The notes below the pieces were generated by a model that was not told the DNA's origin, did no database searches, and was given only the letters and a program-made list of their open reading frames with translations. Below are positions 18,325-26,608 of a DNA stretch of 26,608 bases, piece after piece (position 1 is the stretch's first letter; every line of letters begins with the position of its first letter). This stretch comes from Mnemiopsis leidyi (taxonomy: Eukaryota; Ctenophora; Tentaculata; Lobata; Bolinopsidae), in contig JH152800.1 in NCBI GenBank assembly GCA_000226015.1, positions 363,503 through 390,110 on the forward strand, written 5' to 3'. A program made the position numbers and the translations under genes.

Positions 18325-21300
18325 ATGACACTAGTGAGATACGGATGGTTAGCTCTGTCCTTCAATCTCATCTTGATCTTCGCAGCTTCTATCGGTATGT
18401 TTCTCCGTGCATCACATAGTTCTGCACCTATTATATAACCTAACTAGTCAATATCATTATTACTACAATTTCAACAAGACAAAATCAAAAAACCCGATAT
18501 TCATTAGTAGTTAATTTGAGTAAGTTGTATTTTCTGTAGATCAAATAATATGGCTTAGAAATATATTAATTGGTCGCATAAAAAGGCACATTCATCAATT
18601 TCGTTCTCTAAAGATTAACAATTCTTCAGGGAGTGGTAGCTATGATGGTTTTGAAGTTAAAGCAGTGCGCTACAATAACTCCACGAATGACAAACGTAAG
18701 GAGCCTAGGTTTTTAAAGCTGGTGAAGTATACGTCTGATGGAACACAGTATAGATGCTGGAAAAGTCCTGAAACATACAGCATGACTGGCTTAATCCAAA
18801 GTACAGAAAAGGTGAGTTTTGATCATCTCTGCAGTGACGACAGCAGATTCTACCAAGTCTGTGGCCTGGTTCCAGACAATATGGGATTTGGGTCATGGCA
18901 CTTTAAGTACAACGCAACACATGATCCACTGTGCTCATATTACATGTGTCTTACCAAGAAGTCATCCAGCGGTAATGAACTTCTGCCGATAGCTGGACAC
19001 AAAGTTTTAGAAGACCATCATTGCAACCAGGACGAGATGTACAAGTGTCAGAACGGTCACATCAACCTGGGATTGTGCGACATGAGTAGCAACCAGCTCT
19101 GCAATCCTAATGGTAGCACACAGAAAATGGTTGAAAAGGATAAGGTGTGTGATGGAGTGATAGACTGTCCCCATGGATTAGACGAAATTCACTGTAACCA
19201 TTCATATGGATTGACATGTGAACCATATGAGATTTGGATGCAACATCAATATTCGCAAATTTGGGTTCCTCCGGGACTGTTGTGTTACAACCACACTTTT
19301 GCAGACGACAGTGGGATTTCAAGCTTTTGTGCAGATAAAGCCGACTGGAATGCAACTAATTGTCAAGGCACCTCATCAACTTGTGAGACTAAGAACTGGG
19401 AGCATGAGCATCAAAGCAATCATCCAAAGAGAACACGAGAACTGTTTGAGTCACAGAGATGTGGACCTTACGATAACCTGAATGACATGTCCGTTTGCAG
19501 TGACGGCAAAGACCAAATAAACTGCACAAACAGTGATATATGGTATGAATGCGAACATTACGATCCAGATATAGATATGAAATACAATATTAACCTTACA
19601 GACCGCGTGCTTTGCAAGGATGAGCTGTATGATCTATGTACCGACAATTTCAACAATAAGTGTGAAAACCCAGAAGCCAACTGCCCTCTCCATCGCCATT
19701 TTCGATGTGATGGAGATCCGAACTGTGCACATGGACAAGATGAGGAAAATTGTGCTGAACTTGAAACTGATTTCAAATGTGTGCGCAAGGTAAGGAATAA
19801 ATCTGATGAAACGGAATCATTAAGATCTGGGAAGGTTGTTCAACCTACTGAGCTTCCGTTGCTAAAAGATTGGGTGTTAGATGGCATTAACGATTGTGAA
19901 AACGGAGAAGATGAAAATTCAGATTTTTGGAAAATATGTCATTACCGGATCGGAGAGAACCAAACAAAACCGCATCTAACAAACAAAAGTCAGGAACATA
20001 ATTGTGAACGAGTTTTATACTGTAACTATGCAAATAAGTTAGTGAATATTTCAACAATGTGCGATGGTCACGAAAATAACGATTGCGCCCTACCATCAAG
20101 CTCAGAGAACAAAATGGAGACGTTGTGTAAGGTTGCACGGAACAAAGACAACATGACTGTAAAAGCTGTATCAAAAAGTGGTGAAAATGAACTATACAAG
20201 TACGTAGCACCCTGCCTCCCTGGATTAGCAAGCGAGGCAGCATGCAAGGAGTATATCTTGGAGGAGTCATATGGCACCATACCGATAAAAATAATTGCTC
20301 CAAGGACTAGAAGTGTTGAATGTAAATATAATTTTGGAGAAAATTATGTGTATGCAGCGTGTCTAGGCTTGTGTTTAGAAGACGACGTCACATGTCCACT
20401 CGACCTTTTTGAAGTTGACCAATCTACCTCATGCGCTGAGATAGACAGGACCCTGACACTAACGAAGGAGAACAAGCTAACTTTTGTGAAACAATACCCA
20501 AGTGCAGAAGGACCGGCATTTGTCAACAGAGAACTATTTTCATGTGGAAATGGCAGATGCGTGGACTACAGTGAAGTTTGTGACTTAATTGACAATTGTG
20601 GGGACAACTCGGATGAAAAACATTGTAAAAACCACTTTTCATGTGATGACAAAGCGGGGGAAATCATTCTTGCTTCTCAATGGTGTGATGGTGTCGTTGA
20701 CTGCTCTAATTCTAAAGACGAGTGTAGTGAGGAGTGTCCAAAACAAAATGAAAAGAGATTGATCTCCTCAGTTTATCTTCAAATTTTTGCCTGGCTCTTT
20801 GGAGTTCCTGCAATTTTGTTGAATATGATAGTGCTCATACGCAATGGAAGGAAATTGTCCACCAAAACTGATTTAGGGAAGATAAAGCTGACGGTCACAA
20901 TCCTTATCTCACTAGTAGCCTTCGGTGACTTTCTCCTGGGTCTGTACATGATTCTGATTAGCATCGAAAATGTAATAATCAACAACAACTTCTGTGAGAA
21001 AGAAAACGAGTGGTTGACCTCGTCTAGGTGTGAATTCTACGGGGTGATCTCGACATTCGGATCCCAGCTGTCAGTAGGGGCTATAACGGCAGTCAGTTTG
21101 TACAGAGCAGTGGCGATGAGGCAAATAGGGCCTTCTAGAGGGGTCAACAGGTTCTTCCTTTTGCAGGTGGTGATGCTGGCGAGTTTTGTGACCCTGGTTT
21201 CTTTCCTGATAGCTGTCTTGCCGACAAATCCCTTCTTGAGAGATGAATACTTCTACAACGGATACTACGTTCAAGAGCTCGGAAGATTGTACCCCGGCCC

Positions 21301-21997
21301 TAAGAAGAATGAGGACTACGCGAAGTTGCTAAATCTTGTGTTCCCTGGACGTCTGACTTCCGAGAACATGACCGACGTCCATGCTTTAAAGAGTCTCTTT
21401 AAGGAGATGTTCCCGAGCCCTATTGAAGGAAAGAAAACGTTGGATTTCAGCACTTTGGGGTTCTACGGAAGTAGTGGATCATGCATCTTCAAGTACTTTG
21501 TCGATCCAAAAGATCCACAAAAATCCTACTCTTGGGCCGTTCTTGTGTTCAATTTTGTCTGTATGGTGATTGTGGCATTGTCTTACTTTTCTGTTCACCT
21601 ACTGTCCCAAAGATCAGCAGCAAAAGTTGGCGTCTCTCGGAGGTTCGGTGCACTCCAAAAGAAAATCAGTCTCATAATCATATCTGACTTCTTCTGCTGG
21701 ACTCCCTTTATCCTTATCTGCATTCTCCACTACACACAAACTATAAATGCAACCCCATATTATTCTTTCTTTTCCATAGTTGTTCTACCCATAAACTCGG
21801 TTATAAACCCACTGCTATACGATCAGTACTTCACGAGGTCAGCTGTGAGAGTCTGTCGGAGTATCGACACTTGGAGGACCACACTGTCAAATTGCGAATC
21901 CTACAGAGCCGAGGGGATCAGTCTTCAGGAACGTTCGGAAGGTCAAACTGCCATAAGTCAAACTCAAAGTGTCCTTACCAATGTCACTGCTTGCTAA
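18325..21997 (+). CDS. LDLa-containing G protein-coupled receptor, LGR-like, without leucine-rich repeats
   Basis: Predicted join is 18325-18394 plus 18630-21997, giving 1145 residues. Exon 1 encodes MTLVRYGWLALSFNLILIFA, a clear signal peptide. The split codon (G/GG) keeps the frame. Residues about 30-735 form a Cys-rich, heavily N-glycosylatable ectodomain. LDLa or LDLa-like modules lie at about 181-212, 301-322, 375-398, 438-460, 488-523, 662-689 and 695-726. The one at 662-689 is canonical (six Cys, GDNSDEKHC calcium motif), the others degenerate. TM helices are at about 736-760, 776-801, 825-850, 865-887, 992-1014, 1036-1058 and 1066-1087. LGR-type hallmarks are AFGDFLLGLYMILI in TM2, FYGSSGSC before TM5, DFFCW in TM6 and LPINSVINPLLY in TM7. 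The DRY position reads LYR. Family role is surface binding of a peptide or protein ligand with G-protein signalling. The ligand is unknown. A GRL101/relaxin-receptor relative that lost or never had LRRs is the best reading. Confidence 0.9.
18395..18629 (+). other. Phase-1 intron of the receptor gene
   Basis: The 235-bp intron starts GTATGT and ends in a pyrimidine-flanked ATTCTTCAG. Removing it joins the signal-peptide exon to the long exon in frame, with a Gly codon split after its first base. Exon 2 has no in-frame ATG near its start; the first in-frame codon after the junction that could be mistaken for a start is an internal GTG at 18665. Confidence 0.85.
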
Positions 21998-22011
21998 ATA
22001 TTATGTTTGAC

Positions 22012-22017
22012 AATAAA
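22012..22017 (+). terminator. Polyadenylation signal AATAAA of the receptor gene
   Basis: A canonical AATAAA lies 14 bases after the stop codon, implying a very short 3' UTR. Confidence 0.75.
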
Positions 22018-22029
22018 TTTGAGTTTAAA

Positions 22030-23412
22030 ATATCAACCACCAAACCATTAATATCAGATTTTGAAGTCATGAACTTGACTCCCTTATTAATTGGTATTAT
22101 TGTTCGGTATAAACTGGTATGATTAACATTTAAGTCACCTCTTAAAGATAGATTATCTTTTTAGTAACTTTGATAGCATTCTAATTATCTTTAAACAATC
22201 AGTTTAATCAATTCTAGTCATTCAAATAGTTCTTGTTTGATCAATGATTTTAATAACTTGCAGAATTATTCAATGAAATTTTTCCGATTTAATTGGCTAA
22301 AGTGGACACGTCATACCCGACAATGAAGCTGATCGCTGTTTAACTTTCGGGTAATGACCCCTTTTAGTTACCTTGTTGTTTACTAAATAGCAAATAACTT
22401 TAAACGTTGTGTCTGGTACACCACATTAAGATGAGATCAAAACTCATATTGCTGATATTTCGAAGAATTTATCTCGACAAATTTGAGACAAATTTTAATT
22501 TTCAAATTCCTTTGATTTACTTGTTACGCTAAGTAAACACATTTAAATAATTAATCGCTGATTGCTGTTAAAGTTGAAGTTATCAAATTGTATTAGTTGT
22601 TAGTATGATGTAATAATAACCTATTCATGATCATTGTCTACTGCGAATACGTATTGTATTATTTCAACGGTCTTGCGAATTGCAATACATACCTATGAAA
22701 CTTTATAATTCATATACCATAAATTGAAGTATGAAAGTATGAAGTACTCGATCGGCAGTAAACTTGAGGGGTTCCAGAGTACTGCCATGCCATGTGCGAC
22801 GACGAACCAAGGTCCAGTACGTAGAGACACCAACTCCCCGCCTGTGCCCGACTGGGGATTCTCTTTTTGTAGTTATGATATTGAGATCCTTTCATTTTTG
22901 TAAATTATTACTTTATTTCAATAAATCTGTATGATTAAATTTAAGGCCAATTACCTGCCAGCCCGGGTAGGGCTACAAAACTAAGCAAACGAAAACTTCT
23001 TCGGCCCACAGGTAAAGCCCTCATGTTGACCCTTCCTTTTACCTTTTACTTCTGGGTGTTTAACATTTTTTATCTTTGTGCAGCCTATAACTTACCTCTT
23101 TATTATATGTGCTTAAAAAAGTTGTTTACTGTTAGGACGACTTCAGAAATTTCCGGCCAACAGTATTTTTCGATTGGTGGCGATTTTTCTGTGACCATCC
23201 ATTTCTTGACTGAAGCGTAAATTTCTAAACAAAATATCTGTTACTGGCCGAAAATCGTATCGAAATGTAGACTGAATATCAACTTTTCTAGAAGACATCA
23301 GTTTCTAACCAAAACATCATTTTTGAACTAAAAAACGTAAGTTTCTATCAGAAAACCGCATTAGATTCTCCTTTTTGGTGTGTAAAATAGGGACTTCTTC
23401 GTCAGTTTTATA
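22030..23412. other. Intergenic stretch with a small GC-rich islet
   Basis: Mostly AT-rich and featureless. About 22745-22865 is much more GC-rich than its surroundings (GCCATGCCATGTGCGACGAC, CTCCCCGCCTGTGCCCGAC) and may be a fragment of an unidentified mobile element. Short reiterated AGTTTCTA-type phrases occur at about 23220-23360. A 65-codon open stretch at 23023-23220 is hydrophobic but unsupported. Confidence 0.4.
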
Positions 23413-23659
23413 ATGAATAGGACTAATAGAGTTGGCACGAACATCTTGTAGCAAGTGAAACGCGAGATTACCGTAATATTTCAATCATTTTATCAATGAC
23501 CATGTTTACACTGAGGATTAATTAGTTAGAAGAGCAACAAACCTTTCCACTAATAAAACTTCAGTGTGAACATGGTCATTGATAAAATGATTGAAATATT
23601 ACGGTAATCTCGCGTTTCAATTCCTACAAGATGTACGTGACAACTCTAGTCCTATTCAT
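23413..23659. mobile_element. Foldback MITE with ~100-bp terminal inverted repeats
   Basis: The left arm 23413-23514 and right arm 23561-23659 are near-perfect inverted copies (outer ends ATGAATAGGACTA / TAGTCCTATTCAT; inner TCAATGACCATGTTTACACT against AGTGTGAACATGGTCATTGA), separated by a 46-bp loop. Total length is 247 bp with no coding capacity. No unambiguous target-site duplication is seen at the ends, so the superfamily is open. Confidence 0.85.
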
Positions 23660-24079
23660 CATGAAACGAAAGCGATAGTTACAACCAAAACATTAATTAA
23701 AACTTTGATATCGCATAGACATTAAATTTGAATTTCGTTCGTCAAAAATTCGGTAAGAACGATTTTTAATTTAAGTAGGAATTCTACCGCCAAAAAACTT
23801 TTTTGCAGTCGTGCTCTAGGAATTAGCACAGTGCTAGACAACTGGTGTTTTAGTGTAGAGCCATCAAAACGCCCGATGCTACAAATCGACGGACAGTATT
23901 TCAGGTAATAAGATTATGACATCAATTCAAAAATTCACACCAAGTTCGTTGAGTGAGTTATTGATATATTGCATAGGATTGGTTATACCAGACCCCTTCA
24001 GTTTTCACAATGTCTTAGTACTGTAGACTTTTGGTCGCCATCGGATTCTTGCACCTTACATGAAGATCATAAGACTTAA

Positions 24080-24625
24080 GGAAACAGCCCATACATTGTT
24101 TAGTGTTCTCAAAATTGGACTACTGTAATGGACTGTTGTATGGACTACCAGATTATCAAATAAAAAGACTTCAGAAAGTAGAGAACTCAAGTGTGCGCTT
24201 CTTGTTTGGTAAAAGAGTAGGGAAATGGGAGAGCCTGAAACCCTTCCTCAAAGAAGCTCACTTTCTACATGTTAAACAACAATAGACTTTAAGATTGCGC
24301 TCATGACCTTTAAATGCATGAACAACATTGCTCCAACTTATTTAAAGAACTGTATCAAAGTTAAAGACCAGTCTCTTAAATCATTGCGAAATGAGAATGA
24401 TTACTTTTTACTTCATGTCCCACCTATCCCTAATTATAAAAGAACTGATAGAAGTTTCTGTTATGCTGCACTTTCAGTATGGAATAGTTTGCCTTATAAT
24501 ATGAGAACATGGACTGATATTACCAATTTTTAAGAAAAAGCTAAAAACATTCCTATTTGAGCGAGCATTTGAAAAATTTAGAAAACTTATCATGCCAATT
24601 AGTTAATCATATCGGCACTTCGCCT
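24080..24625 (+). pseudogene. C-terminus of a CR1/L2-type LINE
   Basis: Three frames join end to end. About 24091-24285 reads FSKLDYCNGLLYGLPDYQIK, RLQKVENSSVRFLFG and FLKEAHFLHVKQQ. After a shift near 24288, ALMTFKCMNNIAPTYL through DRSFCYAALSVWNSLPYNMR. After another shift in the T-run near 24530, FKKKLKTFLFERAFEKF. These are the well-known ending blocks of CR1/L2/Rex-type LINEs ('SKLDYCNxLLYGLPxxxIxRLQ', 'APxYL', 'AAxxxWNSLP', 'FKxxLKTxLF'). It is 5'-truncated with at least two frameshifts, so inactive. The 3' UTR probably runs on toward about 24950. Confidence 0.85.
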
Positions 24626-24886
24626 ATGAATCACCTTTGATAGTTTGGATTTAATTTGGGTACTAACTTAAGTTTCAAATCCTATTTCAGCTTTATGGCG
24701 ATTAATTAAATTTTTAACATTTATTTATCTATTTATTTATAATTTCGTTCTAAAATCTCCCATTGTGTCACATATGTCGACCTTTTCGGAAACTCAATAC
24801 TATTAATCTCTCTACTAGATTTAAGTATGGTATTTATGACCACCTGCATGTCCCTGTGATTTAGGTGGTCTGTGATTAGATGGTTG

Positions 24887-25543
24887 TATGATCGCGTTAT
24901 TCTTTGTCATCAGACTGTTATATATACGAAATGTAAATGAGCAGCTCCTTATATCTTATGCTTCAAATTAATTTTTTGAACATATTTTTCGATTTATCTT
25001 CGTGGCGATAGTGCTAGTGCTCTCTCCTAAAATGGATTGATTTGAATATCCCGTCTATCTTATGCTATTGCTATAGCCAGAACTTTCGACTTAAAGAATG
25101 TTCTTATTTCAACTAGCTTACAACGTAATTTGCAACGTTATCCCAATGATAGCCAGATCCACGATATGCCCAATACTGGCCACTAGGAAATGCTTATCTG
25201 TTACCCCCTAGGCTAGGGCCTAGGCCCAATAACCACCTTCAGACCACAACTCCCCCGATAACACCTGGTCCCTGCCACGCTGATATTTACGGCTATTTCT
25301 GACCGGTAAAATTCTGTCGATTTCGCCATAAAGGATCTGATCTTTGATTGGTCAGCGACATCTAATCACTTGAGCGGGCAACATCTCTAAACAACCGTAG
25401 GCAGGGCTTTTAAATATGTTTGCTTTATTTGTTTCTTTGATCTCTAAAGTTCTTAATCAAAATGTATTGGTTTTGACTAGATTGATATAATCAGTAAATT
25501 CAGGATAAAGTTTCCATAAATTTCTAGTCATTTGAGCGATAAT
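24887..25543 (+). repeat. Left arm of a large palindrome
   Basis: It is the reverse complement of 25921-26608 with a few indels and scattered substitutions. The outermost visible pairing is TATGATCGCG at 24887 with CGCGATCATA at the window end. Compared with the other arm it lacks about 40 bp after ACTGGCCACTAGG and has 12 extra bases in the CCTAGGCTAGGGCCTAGG block. Its first ~60 bases include TAAATGAGCAGC, also found at the SINE 3' ends. No coding content. Confidence 0.9.
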
Positions 25544-25823
25544 TCGAAGTTCGAATATCGAATATCGAATCAGGCTAAAATATTCGACCATCGAACCGAT
25601 TCGATGATTCGATATTCGATCGTGTCGAATATTCAAAGATTCGATCCCGATTCGATATTCGATGATTCGATGATTCGATCGATCGAATCATCGAATCATC
25701 GAATATCGAATATCGAATCGGGATCGAATCTTTGAATATTCGACACGATCGAATATCGAATCATCGAATCGGTTCGATGGTCGAATATTTTAGCCTGATT
25801 CGATATTCGATATTCGAACTTCG
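25544..25823. repeat. Central palindrome of TCGAAT/ATTCGA-type repeats
   Basis: The symmetry centre is between 25680 and 25681 (GATTCGATC|GATCGAATC). The two halves match almost perfectly to 25545 and 25823, except for a 7-bp extra unit (TATCGAA) in the right half. Both halves are dense in overlapping ATTCGAT, TCGAATC and TCGAATAT strings. An open frame through this stretch encodes only a translated repeat. Confidence 0.9.
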
Positions 25824-25920
25824 AATATCGAATATATCGAATCATCGAATATTCGATGATTCGGTATCCCTAATTGGGAACATCACAGTTATTTAATGGT
25901 TGGTCTGTAAAGTGTTCTTA
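25824..25920. other. Asymmetric spacer in the palindrome
   Basis: About 97 bp is present only on the right side: more TCGAAT repeats followed by CGGTATCCCTAATTGGGAAC and TTTAATGGTTGGTCTG. The left side lacks the counterpart, suggesting deletion there or insertion here. Confidence 0.8.
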
Positions 25921-26608
25921 ATTATCGCTCAAATGACTAGAAATTTATGGAAACTTTATCCTGAATTTACTGATTATATCTGATCCATCTAGTCAAAACC
26001 AATACATTTTGATTAAGAACTTTAGAGATCAAAGAAACAAATAAAGCAAACATATTTAAAAGCCCTGCCTACGGTTGTTTAGAGATGTTGCCCGCTCAAG
26101 TGATTAGATGTCGCTGACCAATCAAAGATCAGATCCTTTATGGCGAAATCGACAGAATTTTACCGGTCAGAAATAGCCGTAAATATCAGCGTGGCAGGGA
26201 CCAGGTGTTATCGGGGGAGTTGTGGTCTGAAGGTGGTTATTGGGCCTAGGGGGTAACAGATAAGCATTTCCTTCTTTGTATATTTGCTTAGTTGTTAACG
26301 TCGAACGAACCTAGTGGCCAGTATTGGGCATATTGTGGATCTGGCTATCATTGGGATAACGTTGCAAATTACGTTGTAAGCTAGTTGAATAAGAACATTC
26401 TTTAAGTCGAAAGTTCTGGCTATAGCAATAGCATAAAATAGACGGGATATTCAAATCAATTCATTTTAGGAGAGAGCACTAGCACTATCGCCACGAAGAT
26501 AGATACAAAAATATGTTCAAAAATTAATTTGAAGCATAAGATATAAGGAGCTGCTCATTTACATTTCGTATATATAACAGTCTGATGACAAAGAATAACG
26601 CGATCATA
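25921..26608 (-). repeat. Right arm of a large palindrome, running off the window
   Basis: Reverse complement of 24887-25543. It contains an insertion of about 40 bp near 26271-26310 (TTCTTTGTATATTTGCTTAG, TTGTTAACGTCGAACGAA) not present in the left arm, and small differences such as TATCTGATCCATCTAG against TATCAATCTAG. The arm is still pairing at the last base, so the true end is outside. Confidence 0.9.

Noticed and set aside
18705-21687. Several antisense and alternate-frame open stretches inside the receptor
   Set aside because: They are shadows of the long coding exon, and the receptor frame alone carries recognisable domains.
25532-25735. 67-codon frame in the palindrome core
   Set aside because: A translation of the TCGAAT-type repeats with no protein character.
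24887-26608. Pure assembly or hairpin-read artefact as the explanation of the palindrome
   Set aside because: The arms differ by insertions, deletions and substitutions, which a simple strand copy would not produce. It still needs read support.

Overview
The window is AT-rich, intron-containing DNA from an invertebrate animal. Support comes from a spliced receptor gene with a GT-AG intron and an AATAAA signal, tRNA-headed SINEs, remnants of several non-LTR retrotransposon lineages and a Penelope-like element, and a pogo-type DNA-transposon end. The receptor and transposon classes fit a tunicate, cnidarian or other marine invertebrate. The sequence alone does not settle which.

The one clearly intact gene is at 18325-21997 on the plus strand. 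A short exon encodes a signal peptide. A 235-bp intron separates it from one very long exon encoding a large cysteine-rich ectodomain with LDL-receptor class A (LDLa) modules and a rhodopsin-type seven-helix domain. The helices carry hallmarks of the LGR family (glycoprotein-hormone and relaxin receptors, snail GRL101), but I see no leucine-rich repeats. The second extracellular loop is greatly enlarged, and the acidic residue of the E/DRY motif is missing. This is the most interesting coding feature here.

The rest is a repeat landscape. 1-360: GC-richer block with a poly-A/(AAT)n tail. 1379-1953 and 4975-5385: two decayed LINE C-termini in opposite orientations. 2151-2313, 4074-4265, 16379-16553 and 17677-17866: four SINEs with different tRNA heads but a shared 3' domain. 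2660-3135: ~305-bp-spaced direct duplication. 3540-3711 and 5455-5649: dispersed direct repeat. 5702-5748: G-rich telomere-like tract. 6523-6921: unidentified open stretch with one stop. 7813-7927: hairpin element. 7957-11562: a complex of two copies of an unidentified coding repeat, a 142-bp-period satellite in two orientations, a repeated terminal-looking motif, and a 652-bp assembly gap. 12142-12240: pogo-like terminus. 14624-15265: Penelope-like remnant. 23413-23659: foldback MITE. 24080-24625: C-terminus of a CR1/L2-type LINE. 24887-26608: arms of a palindrome of at least 1.7 kb, centred on TCGAAT-type repeats and running off the right edge.

The genes do not form a pathway. The receptor sits alone between transposon-rich intergenic stretches.
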